From assembly GCA_017617575.1 (NCBI GenBank), contig JAFZVY010000079.1, positions 1-32,565 of the forward strand: a DNA stretch of 32,565 nt, read 5' to 3'. Shown in pieces: positions 24,805-32,481 of this stretch. The notes beneath the pieces were generated by a model that saw only the letters and a list, made by a program, of their open reading frames with translations, was not told where the DNA came from and did not search any database. The stretch is from Bacteroidaceae bacterium (GTDB taxonomy: Bacteria > Bacteroidota > Bacteroidia > Bacteroidales > Bacteroidaceae). How positions within the stretch are numbered: position 1 is the first letter of the stretch; the number at the start of each line of letters is the position of its first letter. The position numbers were made by a program, and so were the translations under genes.

Positions 24805-24920
24805 AAAATTAAGAATTAAGATTTAAGAATTAAGATTTGGAGGCAAGTTGTGCGCAAAGATTGCATAATCGTTTGCCTCATTAGCAAAATCTTAATTCTT
24901 AAATCTTAATTCTTAATTTT
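24805..24920. repeat. Perfect 34-bp inverted repeat with inner stem
   Basis: The arms 24805-24838 and 24887-24920 are exact reverse complements over 34 bases. Each arm is itself made of direct repeats of AATTAAGATTTAAG type. Inside, GAGGCAA (24840-24846) pairs with TTGCCTC (24873-24879). It begins three bases after the preceding stop codon and ends just before the promoter of the next gene. As RNA it would fold as one long hairpin and end in TTTTAAAATT, so termination is possible. Confidence 0.85.
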
Positions 24921-24928
24921 AAAATTCC

Positions 24929-24936
24929 TATCTTTG
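24929..24936 (+). promoter_or_regulatory. -7 element of the DMP19-like gene
   Basis: TATCTTTG matches TAnnTTTG about 18 bases before the ATG at 24954. The -33 position falls inside the right arm of the large inverted repeat and has no TTTG. Confidence 0.5.
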
Positions 24937-24953
24937 CAAAAAATTGACCAAGG

Positions 24954-25454
24954 ATGAATAATGTACATATAGATAAGGCGGTGGCTGAGAAGGCTTACAA
25001 GGAGAAGTCGGCTGCCGAATTTATTGATTTCGTTACTGATTTCTATATTGAGCAACTGGGTGGCGGACTTACTGCCGACAACATGTCGATGCTCAACACG
25101 GATCAGCACACGCTTCTTGCCTACCGTTACCTCAAGGATGAGGTGATGGAGGGCGGTTTTATCCAGCTTATCGTCAATGGTTATGCTGGATATGTGCTTG
25201 AGGGTCCTTTTGCACTTGTGCTCAAGAAGGAGTGGGGGCTTCGTGACCTCTCAAAGCTTATCTTCGAGGCAAAGAAGGAGTACCATCTCAACCGTGAGAA
25301 GTTGGAGGCGGACATGAACGATGAGGAGTTCATGGCCATCTACGAGGAGCTTGAAAAGCTTAACGATCTCGGCGATGACTTCCTCGATGAGCATCAGGAG
25401 ACAACGACTCCTGCCATCGCTAAGTACGTGATGGAGAATGATGAGAAATTCTAA
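24954..25454 (+). CDS. DUF4375/DMP19-like acidic protein
   Basis: The 166-residue cytoplasmic protein has the core pattern of DUF4375, the fold of Neisseria DMP19: LNTDQHTLLAYRYLKDEVME followed by GGFIQLIVNGYAGYV. DMP19 imitates DNA by displaying acidic side chains and blocks a repressor from DNA. This protein has about twice as many Asp and Glu as Lys and Arg, concentrated after residue 100 (NDEEFMAIYEELEKLNDLGD). No signal peptide. It lies between the large inverted repeat and smpB, with its own -7 element. DNA mimicry is inferred from family resemblance only; many family members have unknown roles. Confidence 0.72.
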   Translation: MNNVHIDKAVAEKAYKEKSAAEFIDFVTDFYIEQLGGGLTADNMSMLNTDQHTLLAYRYLKDEVMEGGFIQLIVNGYAGYVLEGPFALVLKKEWGLRDLSKLIFEAKKEYHLNREKLEADMNDEEFMAIYEELEKLNDLGDDFLDEHQETTTPAIAKYVMENDEKF

Positions 25455-25459
25455 TGGAG

Positions 25460-25527
25460 GACCTTCCCCCAACCCCTGTTCCTCCGTCGAGCAGGGCACT
25501 GTTCCTTCCTCATTTCAGGACGGGGAG
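25460..25527. repeat. G+C-rich dispersed repeat, long copy
   Basis: GACCTTCCCCCAACCCC (25460-25476) and TTCAGGACGGGGAG (25514-25527) correspond, in reverse orientation, to the two ends of the compact element at 31943-31978. The long copy has about 35 extra bases between. Confidence 0.65.
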
Positions 25528-25568
25528 AAGATACTCCGTGGATGAATAATTAAGAATGCAAAATTCTT

Positions 25569-25667
25569 AGTAAAAGGGAATAAAAGACGAATGGCTTTCT
25601 GCGTCTTGTGATGGCGAAAGACAAACGTCTTTTTACTACGCTTTATTCCACTTTATTCCCTTTTACT
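25569..25667. repeat. 16-bp inverted repeat upstream of smpB
   Basis: AGTAAAAGGGAATAAA (25569-25584) and TTTATTCCCTTTTACT (25652-25667) are exact reverse complements, 67 bases apart. Inside are smaller stems, for example AAAGAC/GTCTTT at 25616-25631. The right arm ends 12 bases before the smpB ATG. It could be a leader structure or a small remnant element. Confidence 0.65.
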
Positions 25668-25679
25668 TCAAACAATATT

Positions 25680-26150
25680 ATGGCAAAGAAAAAAGAGATA
25701 AAGCAAGCGGCGGTGAACATCAAGAACAAGCGTGCGTCGTTTGACTTCGAGTTTATAGATACTTATACGGCTGGCATTGTGCTGACGGGTACGGAGATTA
25801 AGAGTATTCGTCAGGGCAAGGCAAGCCTTGTCGATACGTTCTGCTACTTCAACCGTGGTGAGCTCTGGGTGAAGAACATGTTCATCAACCAGTACATGGA
25901 AGGCTCGTACAATAACCACGTGGAGCGCAGGGAACGTAAGTTGCTGCTCAACAAGAAGGAGCTTCGCAACCTTGAGGGTGACATCAAGTCACCGGGTTAC
26001 ACTGTCGTGCCTGTTCGCGTCTTCATCAACGAGAAGGGACTTGCCAAGATGGTCGTAGCCCTCGCCAAGGGTAAGAAGGAGTACGACAAACGTCAGAGCC
26101 TCAAGGAAAAGGAGGACAAACGCGAGATGGCAAGGGCGTTTAAGCACTAA
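25680..26150 (+). CDS. smpB: SsrA-binding protein SmpB
   Basis: The 156-residue cytoplasmic protein binds tmRNA and brings it to stalled ribosomes for trans-translation. It shows [20 protein letters not shown] near the start, then the SmpB core with [35 protein letters not shown] and [10 protein letters not shown]. The tail is the basic C-terminal sequence ([20 protein letters not shown]) that enters the ribosome channel. Length is normal for the family. The frame is open upstream to 25608 through the inverted repeat, but the ATG at 25680 (MAKKKE) gives the standard N-terminus. metH starts seven bases after the stop, so the two are co-transcribed. Confidence 0.97.
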   Translation: MAKKKEIKQAAVNIKNKRASFDFEFIDTYTAGIVLTGTEIKSIRQGKASLVDTFCYFNRGELWVKNMFINQYMEGSYNNHVERRERKLLLNKKELRNLEGDIKSPGYTVVPVRVFINEKGLAKMVVALAKGKKEYDKRQSLKEKEDKREMARAFKH

Positions 26151-26157
26151 ATCCAAT

Positions 26158-28908
26158 ATGTCATTACAAGAACAAATAAAACACCGCATACTCATCCTTG
26201 ATGGTGCAATGGGTACGATGATTCAGTCGTACCATCTCAAGGAGGAGGATTTCAGGGGAGAGAGGTTCAAGGATATTCCAGGCATTATGGCTGGAAACAA
26301 CGATATCCTGAGCATCACTCGCCCAGACGTCATTCGTGACATTCATCGTCGTTACCTCGATGCTGGTGCCGACATCATTACTACCAATACATTCTCAAGT
26401 CAACGCATCTCGATGGTTGACTACAACGTGACGGAGTACTGTCGTGAGATTAACCTCGCGGCGGCACGCATTGCGCGTGACATCGCCGACGAGTACACGG
26501 CTCGCACTCCCGACAAGCCTCGATTCGTGCTTGGCGACGTGGGACCTACCAACAAGACGTGCTCGCTCTCGCCTGACGTCAACGACCCAGCATTGCGAGG
26601 TCTTACCTTCGACGAGCTTGCCGATGCCTACACAGAACAGATGGTGGCACTCCTTGAGGGTGGGGTGGATGCCCTTATCCTTGAGACATGCTTCGACACG
26701 CTCAACGTGAAGGCAGGTATCTTTGCCGCCGAGGATGCCATGGCACAGACGGGACGCAAGGTGCCGCTCATGATTAGCGTCACGGTGAGCGACGTCGCAG
26801 GACGCACCCTTTCGGGTCAGACGCTCGATGCGTTCCTTGCCAGCATTCAGCATGCCGACGTCTTCTCCGTGGGTCTCAACTGTTCCTTCGGTGCGCGTCA
26901 GCTGAAGCCTTTCCTGCGCCAGCTTGCCGAGCGTGCGCCTTACTACATCACTGCACATCCTAACGCAGGTCTCCCTAACTCCCTCGGCCTCTACGACCAG
27001 ACGCCAGAGATGATGGAGGAAGAGGTGCGTGAGTATGTGGAGGAAGGACTCGTCAACATCATCGGTGGATGTTGCGGTACGTCAGATGCCTACATAGCCA
27101 AGTACCCTTCATTCGTGGAGGGAAGGAAGCCGCATGTGCCTGCCGCACCTCCTGTCAACATGTGGCTGTCAGGACTTGAGTTGATGGAGCTTACGCCAGA
27201 GCGTCGTTTCGTCAACGTGGGTGAGCGATGCAACGTGGCAGGTTCGCGTAAGTTCCTTCGTCTCATAAATGAGAAGAATTACGACGAGGCGCTGTCCATC
27301 GCACGCAAGCAGGTGGAGGACGGAGCACTCGTACTCGACGTTAACATGGACGACGGACTTCTCGATGCCAAGGCAGAGATGACCACGTTCCTCAACCTCA
27401 TGATGTCCGACCCAGACATCTCCAAGGTGCCTGTGATGATTGACTCCAGCGACTGGGAGGTCATACGTGCTGGACTTAGGTGCGTGCAGGGAAAGAGCAT
27501 CGTCAACAGTATCTCGCTCAAGGAGGGCGAGGAGAAGTTCATTGCCCACGCACGCGAGATAAAGCGCATGGGCGCAGCCACGGTCGTCATGGCATTCGAC
27601 GAGAAAGGACAGGCGACGACCTATGAGCGTAAGATAGAGATTTGCGAGAGAGCCTACCGCATCCTCGTGGACAAGGTGGGATTCAATCCTCTCGACATCA
27701 TATTCGACCCTAACGTCCTTGCCGTGGCAACGGGCATGGAGGAGCACAATGCATACGGCATCGACTTCATACGTGCCACGGAATGGATTCGCCGCAACCT
27801 CCCTGGCGCACACGTCAGCGGAGGTATGAGCAACCTCTCGTTCTCCTTTCGCGGCAACAACTACATACGTGAGGCGATGCATGCCGTGTTCCTCTATCAC
27901 ACCATAGACAAGGGACAGGACATGGGCATCGTCAACCCTGCCACGCAGGTGCTCTATAGCGACATCCCTGCCGACGTGCTCAAGGCAATCGACGACGTGC
28001 TTCTCAACACCGACCCTGGAGCCACGGAGCGTCTCATAGAGCTTGCCGATCGCATCAAGGCGGAGAAGGAAGCCGAGAAGGAAGGCAACGGCGGGAGTAC
28101 CGAGCACAAGGTGTCATGGCGTGACGGGAGCGTAGAGGAACGCCTACAGTACGCCCTCGTGAAGGGTGTGGGCGACTGCCTCGAAACCGACCTCGACGAG
28201 GCGGTGCAGAAGTACGGCAACCCTGTGCGCATCATTGAGGGACCACTCATGTCGGCAATGAACACCGTGGGCGAACTCTTCGGAGCAGGTAAGATGTTCC
28301 TTCCTCAGGTTGTCAAGACGGCACGAACGATGAAGAAGGCGGTGGGCATCCTCCAGCCGCTCATCGAGGCAAGTCGCAGCGAGGGAGCGCAGAAGGCTGG
28401 CAAGGTGCTCATGGCAACGGTCAAGGGCGACGTGCACGACATAGGCAAGAACATCGTGAGTGTCATCCTTGCGTGCAACAACTACGAGGTCATCGACCTC
28501 GGTGTCATGGTGCCTACGGAGGAGATTGTGGAACGTGCCGTGGCAGAGAAGGCAGACATCATCGGTCTCTCTGGACTCATCACCCCATCACTGGAGGAGA
28601 TGGTCAACGTGGCATGTGCGCTTGAGTCTCGCGGTCTTAACATCCCGATAATGATAGGCGGTGCCACTACGAGTGAGCTTCACACGGCGCTCAAGATTGC
28701 GCCTGTGTACAGTGGTCCTGTGCTCTGGATGAAGGATGCTGCACAGAATGTCATAGCAGCCGCGCGCATACTTAATCCTGACACGAGCAACGAGTACGTG
28801 GCTGAACTTGACGACAAGTATGCTCATCTCCGTGCAGAGAAGGAGAACGAGACGGACACCATCGTGTCACTCGAAGAGGCGAGAAAGAGAAAACCAAAGT
28901 TGTTTTAG
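26158..28908 (+). CDS. metH: Cobalamin-dependent methionine synthase, no activation domain
   Basis: The 916-residue enzyme transfers a methyl group from methyltetrahydrofolate to homocysteine through cobalamin. Domains in order: homocysteine domain (about 1-330; zinc cysteines in GLNCSFG near 240 and GGCCGT near 305), pterin-binding domain (about 345-620; FVNVGERCNVAGSRKF), a cap (about 660-740) and the B12 domain with GDVHDIGKN near 757 holding the cobalt-ligand histidine. It stops soon afterwards (LEEARKRKPKLF), whereas E. coli MetH runs to about 1227 residues with an S-adenosylmethionine-binding reactivation domain. No remnant of that domain is found after the TAG in any frame. Reactivation would need a separate protein. 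The gene lies seven bases after smpB. Confidence 0.96.
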   Translation: MSLQEQIKHRILILDGAMGTMIQSYHLKEEDFRGERFKDIPGIMAGNNDILSITRPDVIRDIHRRYLDAGADIITTNTFSSQRISMVDYNVTEYCREINLAAARIARDIADEYTARTPDKPRFVLGDVGPTNKTCSLSPDVNDPALRGLTFDELADAYTEQMVALLEGGVDALILETCFDTLNVKAGIFAAEDAMAQTGRKVPLMISVTVSDVAGRTLSGQTLDAFLASIQHADVFSVGLNCSFGARQLKPFLRQLAERAPYYITAHPNAGLPNSLGLYDQTPEMMEEEVREYVEEGLVNIIGGCCGTSDAYIAKYPSFVEGRKPHVPAAPPVNMWLSGLELMELTPERRFVNVGERCNVAGSRKFLRLINEKNYDEALSIARKQVEDGALVLDVNMDDGLLDAKAEMTTFLNLMMSDPDISKVPVMIDSSDWEVIRAGLRCVQGKSIVNSISLKEGEEKFIAHAREIKRMGAATVVMAFDEKGQATTYERKIEICERAYRILVDKVGFNPLDIIFDPNVLAVATGMEEHNAYGIDFIRATEWIRRNLPGAHVSGGMSNLSFSFRGNNYIREAMHAVFLYHTIDKGQDMGIVNPATQVLYSDIPADVLKAIDDVLLNTDPGATERLIELADRIKAEKEAEKEGNGGSTEHKVSWRDGSVEERLQYALVKGVGDCLETDLDEAVQKYGNPVRIIEGPLMSAMNTVGELFGAGKMFLPQVVKTARTMKKAVGILQPLIEASRSEGAQKAGKVLMATVKGDVHDIGKNIVSVILACNNYEVIDLGVMVPTEEIVERAVAEKADIIGLSGLITPSLEEMVNVACALESRGLNIPIMIGGATTSELHTALKIAPVYSGPVLWMKDAAQNVIAAARILNPDTSNEYVAELDDKYAHLRAEKENETDTIVSLEEARKRKPKLF

Positions 28909-28965
28909 CCCCCGTCCCTCGCAGTGGGCGGTCATCCGAAACAACAAGGGCGATAATGACGAATT

Positions 28966-28990
28966 GCAAGCCATATTTGGCTTGCTTTAA
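28966..28990 (+). terminator. Probable terminator after metH
   Basis: GCAAGCC (28966-28972) pairs with GGCTTGC (28979-28985) around ATATTT, followed by TTTAACTT. The T-tract is short, so termination may be incomplete. Confidence 0.5.
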
Positions 28991-29026
28991 CTTACAAACT
29001 AAACACAATGGCCTCCTCCATTAGTC

Positions 29027-29058
29027 ACCCTCCCCTTGTTGGGAGGATGTGGAGGGGC
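29027..29058. repeat. G+C-rich hairpin between metH and the barrel gene
   Basis: ACCCTCCCCTTGTTGGGAGG can fold with CCTCCC against GGGAGG, and GTGGAGGGGC follows. It resembles the palindrome before 7955 and the elements at 25460 and 31943. No -7 promoter element was found here for the next gene. Confidence 0.45.
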
Positions 29059-29092
29059 TTTACTCAAATAATACTAACTAATCCTTAATAAC

Positions 29093-31864
29093 ATGAAAAG
29101 AACTCTGTTGATTATTGTTTTAAGCCTGTTTTCTTTATCCCTTCTGGCAGATGTCCTGAAGGGACGAGTGGTAGATGCGATGACTAATGAGCCATTACCC
29201 GAGGCTGAGGTGGACGTGTATCTTGTACTTGCATCCGTTGGTTATGCTGACTCGTGGTCGTTTTCCGTGAGGACGGACTCTGTTGGTGTGTTCTTCGTTG
29301 AGAAGGACAAGGTGAATGGGTTTGAAGGAGCTCTTGGCGGTTCGGCTGCGGTGAGAGCCAAGGTCACTGCCAACTACTTTGGCTACAAGAGTGCGTCGAA
29401 ATCTGCGATGCTTCTCTTTGGCAATGACACGGTGAACGTTGGCGACATCAAGCTCAAGCCGGGTAAGGCGTTGCTCAAGGAGGTCAAGGTGACGGGTCGC
29501 ATCCCTCACTTCACCATGTCGGGCGACACGGTGGTATTCCATCCCGAGGCTTTCCACATGGATAATGCCGACCGTGTGTACGAGCTTATCCGCAAGTTGC
29601 CTGGCATCGAGGTGACTGAGGATGGCATCAAGTGGAACGGAAGGAAAGTCAAGCTCAAGATGAACGGCAACGATGTCTTTGGCGATGGTGCCATGCTGGG
29701 CGAATTGCCTGTTGAGGCTGTGAAGAACATCAAGACGTATGAAAAGAAGTCGGAGTTTGCTGAGCGCATAGGCGTGGAAGACGGCAAGGGTGAGCAGGTG
29801 CTCGACATCAATATCAAGCCGAGCTTCATGGACAAACTCTATGGCAGTGTCACGGCGGCTGGCTACACCAACAAGATGTATGACGGACGTTTGGACGTTA
29901 ATCGCCTAAGTGCAGATAATCCTGTCATGTTCTCAGGTAGAGTGGGCGAGGGTGGCGCTGGTATGAGCGGTGTCGGTTTTGGCCCTCGCTACAGTGTGTG
30001 GATTGGTGGTTCAAGTGGTGTCAACGACCTTCGCCAGCAGGCAGCATCGTTGGGCTATCAGCATGCTTGGGACAGCAAGTGGAAGGAATCTAAGTGGCGT
30101 AATTCGTATGACATTATTGCCACGGCAAGCCATACGGACAACATGCGCTCCACATGGAGCCGTGAACAGTTGTTCAAGGATGATGGCAACGACATATTCA
30201 GGAACAGCACCAGCGATATCTATAATCATGGGATGAACGTACCTCTGACGCTGACGTACAAGAAGAACGTGACGGCTAAGACAACCTTTACGGGACAATG
30301 GTCGTTTGCGCTTGACAAGTCTATCGACACGGAGACTTCGGAGAGTACGGAAAAGTGGCTTAGCGACCTTGCTCCTCGTATGACAAAGAACTCATGTAGA
30401 GTTGACGACTCACGTCGCCTTAATATCCATACCGAAGAGACGCTTGAGCACTTCTTTGCTAATGGACGAATCTCGGAGACCTTCAAGTTAATCTATACCG
30501 ACATCGATGCCGACGGCGACTATCAGGCTGACTACGTGAACCGTGATTCTGTTTCGGTCACAAATACGAGGGACGTACAGCAGAAGAAAAGTATTACCCA
30601 CAACTTCCTTACAAGCTCAACTACCAAGTACTCTCATTCGTTTGGCAAGACTATGGGGCTTGACTTGTACTACGACATTTTCTATGCCAACGAATACTAC
30701 AGCAATGACGTAATGCGTGGAGATGGGGCGATGATGGCTGCCGACTTTACAAACAGCCTTAGCCAACGCAATCAGAACATCGGTCACACGGCAAGTGTTT
30801 CAGCATGGCAGAACATTGGTAGCCTGAACATCTCGGAGTCGGTGTCATTGAGGAACGACAACCAGCACTTTGACTATCGCCGTGGCAAGATTGACACACT
30901 TGCCGTTCGCTCTGTCTTTGCGCCAAGAGCAAGCGTAAATCTCAATTGGAAAATAAACAACAAGTCAGGACTTTGGCTTTACACCTCATGGTGGCAAGGC
31001 AACCCTGACATAATGCAGACACTCGGCTACTATGACGACACTGACCTTCACAACGTAACCATCGGTAATCCTCAATTGGAGAAGTACAGCGACATTAGTG
31101 CAACCCTCCGCTACTACTACACTATACCTAAGGGACAGCAGAACATCAACATCGCTATTTACGGAAGCAAGTCGTACAACCCAATCATGACCCTTCGTCG
31201 CTACTACTCCAAGTACAACGGATTGTCTGACGTGTATGTCAACACCGACATCAATGGTCGTGGTGGTGGAAGTGCAAGCCTCTCGATTGGCTACACTCGC
31301 TCGATGTTCAATGTTCTCCGCATGAGCGTTGAGTGCTCTTATGGTACGGATGTTACCTATAGTCGCGAGATGATTATCAATGACGTTGAAACCACCGACA
31401 TGCTTTGTCACACGGTCAACAACTATCGTTTCAAGCCTTCGCTCAGCTATGACAGCAACCGTTGGAATATCAAGCTCTGGGGTGACATGAGTAAGAGGGA
31501 TGCGACATACAACCTTTCGGGTTATGCTGATGCCCATGAGAAGGAATGCTTTGCAGGATTGGAACTCAAGTACAAGATGGAGCACTGGGATTTCTCATTC
31601 ACTCCTAAGCTTGAGAGTCGTCGTGGCTATCTCAGCGACATGATGAACAAGGACAGGGTGTTGGCTGATGCCGAGCTTACTTGGAAATTCATGAAGAAGA
31701 AGGCTCGCCTCTCACTCGTTGCCAACGACATCTTCAACCAGCTCGAGACCATCCGTAGCAACATGACATCGGAGTCGCGCTATGAATCAGGTCGCTCCTA
31801 CCTCCATCACTTCATCGGTATGACCTTCAACTACCGCTTTGATGCGAAGGAGAAGAAGAAGTAA
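29093..31864 (+). CDS. Outer membrane beta-barrel protein with CarboxypepD-reg domain
   Basis: The 923-residue product has a signal peptide (MKRTLLIIVLSLFSLSLLAD), then a carboxypeptidase-regulatory-like beta domain (about 20-125; LKGRVVDAMTNEPLPEAEV). Next comes a plug-like region (about 140-240; VYELIRKLPGIEVTEDGIKW, then ELPVEAVKNIKTYEKKSE), and a large barrel from about 250 ending in FIGMTFNYRF and a lysine tail. It belongs with Bacteroidota TonB-receptor-related proteins of the OMP_b-brl type. No adjacent SusD-like gene is present, so a glycan uptake system of the SusCD kind is unlikely. The lipoprotein gene 31984-32481 follows in the same direction and may be its partner. Substrate unknown. 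Confidence 0.87.
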   Translation: MKRTLLIIVLSLFSLSLLADVLKGRVVDAMTNEPLPEAEVDVYLVLASVGYADSWSFSVRTDSVGVFFVEKDKVNGFEGALGGSAAVRAKVTANYFGYKSASKSAMLLFGNDTVNVGDIKLKPGKALLKEVKVTGRIPHFTMSGDTVVFHPEAFHMDNADRVYELIRKLPGIEVTEDGIKWNGRKVKLKMNGNDVFGDGAMLGELPVEAVKNIKTYEKKSEFAERIGVEDGKGEQVLDINIKPSFMDKLYGSVTAAGYTNKMYDGRLDVNRLSADNPVMFSGRVGEGGAGMSGVGFGPRYSVWIGGSSGVNDLRQQAASLGYQHAWDSKWKESKWRNSYDIIATASHTDNMRSTWSREQLFKDDGNDIFRNSTSDIYNHGMNVPLTLTYKKNVTAKTTFTGQWSFALDKSIDTETSESTEKWLSDLAPRMTKNSCRVDDSRRLNIHTEETLEHFFANGRISETFKLIYTDIDADGDYQADYVNRDSVSVTNTRDVQQKKSITHNFLTSSTTKYSHSFGKTMGLDLYYDIFYANEYYSNDVMRGDGAMMAADFTNSLSQRNQNIGHTASVSAWQNIGSLNISESVSLRNDNQHFDYRRGKIDTLAVRSVFAPRASVNLNWKINNKSGLWLYTSWWQGNPDIMQTLGYYDDTDLHNVTIGNPQLEKYSDISATLRYYYTIPKGQQNINIAIYGSKSYNPIMTLRRYYSKYNGLSDVYVNTDINGRGGGSASLSIGYTRSMFNVLRMSVECSYGTDVTYSREMIINDVETTDMLCHTVNNYRFKPSLSYDSNRWNIKLWGDMSKRDATYNLSGYADAHEKECFAGLELKYKMEHWDFSFTPKLESRRGYLSDMMNKDRVLADAELTWKFMKKKARLSLVANDIFNQLETIRSNMTSESRYESGRSYLHHFIGMTFNYRFDAKEKKK

Positions 31865-31880
31865 ATTATTCAAAAATATA

Positions 31881-31907
31881 AAAACTTAAGAACTTACAAA
31901 CTTAAAA
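31881..31907. repeat. AT-rich ACTTA/ACTTAAG tract
   Basis: ACTTAAGAACTTACAAACTTAA lies between the barrel gene and the lipoprotein gene. It belongs with the other short TTAA-type tandem tracts at gene borders here. Confidence 0.4.
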
Positions 31908-31942
31908 TCAATATATGAATATGACAACGAACAATGTAACTA

Positions 31943-31978
31943 CTCCCCGTCCTGAAAGGAAGGGGCTGGGGGAAGGTC
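31943..31978. repeat. G+C-rich dispersed repeat, compact copy
   Basis: This 36-base element starts CTCCCCGTCCTGAA and ends GGGGGAAGGTC. Its two ends match, in inverse orientation, those of the longer element at 25460-25527. It ends five bases before the lipoprotein ATG at 31984, so an apparent N-terminal extension of that gene reads through it. Confidence 0.65.
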
Positions 31979-31983
31979 AGTTG

Positions 31984-32481
31984 ATGAAAGGCCGTTTGGG
32001 TAAATGTCTTTTATTATGTATTGTCCTCCTGTTAGGTCTTTTCACCTCCTGTGGTGATGACGAGGACAAGGAAGCATCCATGCGTGCCGCACTGGTGGGA
32101 GCATGGGAGGAGGAAGCCACGAACGACAGCATCCTGCGTTATGCCAAGTGCGTCATTGAGTTCAGTGCCGACGGCACTATGACGGGTTACACCAAGTTCC
32201 CTGTCGACTTCCGCGACACCTACGAGGGCGAGCTTGACCGCACAGCCATCGACGACGAGGGCTACCTTGCCAAGGCACGTGGTCGCTGGAGCATCGACGG
32301 CGACGGCTATACCTACAATGTGGTGGACGGCTACAGCCACAGCCGCTATGGCGACTGGGAGTGGCATCCCGTTGGTTACACCACTTCCCTCATCATCCGC
32401 AAGGGCATCCTGTACCTCTACCGTTACAACGCACAGAATGACGACCCTTACTACGAGGCGTACCATAAGATAGACAATTAA
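31984..32481 (+). CDS. Lipocalin-like lipoprotein
   Basis: The 165-residue product starts MKGRLGKCLLLCIVLLLGLF and has a lipobox with the cysteine at residue 23 (FTSC), so it is probably lipid-anchored in the envelope. The remainder begins LVGAWEEEATNDS, then VIEFSADGTMTGY and RGRWSIDGDGYTYN, the beta-strand pattern of lipocalin-like domains in Bacteroidota lipoproteins. It is rich in Asp, Gly and Tyr. The frame is open to 31915, but those extra 23 residues read through a dispersed repeat, so the ATG at 31984 is the better start. It follows the barrel gene by 119 bases and may act with it. Ligand unknown. Confidence 0.82.
   Translation: MKGRLGKCLLLCIVLLLGLFTSCGDDEDKEASMRAALVGAWEEEATNDSILRYAKCVIEFSADGTMTGYTKFPVDFRDTYEGELDRTAIDDEGYLAKARGRWSIDGDGYTYNVVDGYSHSRYGDWEWHPVGYTTSLIIRKGILYLYRYNAQNDDPYYEAYHKIDN

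Noticed and set aside
27169..28107. A 312-residue open frame antisense to metH
   Set aside because: metH is a clear full-domain gene here. The antisense product is low-complexity, rich in His, Val and Leu, with no motif and no promoter.
28909..29092. Frameshifted continuation of metH encoding the activation domain
   Set aside because: Only about 180 bases separate metH from the next gene and none of the three frames shows activation-domain motifs.
31915..31983. Start of the lipocalin-like lipoprotein at 31915
   Set aside because: The extra residues would read through a dispersed repeat and would displace the lipoprotein signal peptide from the N-terminus.
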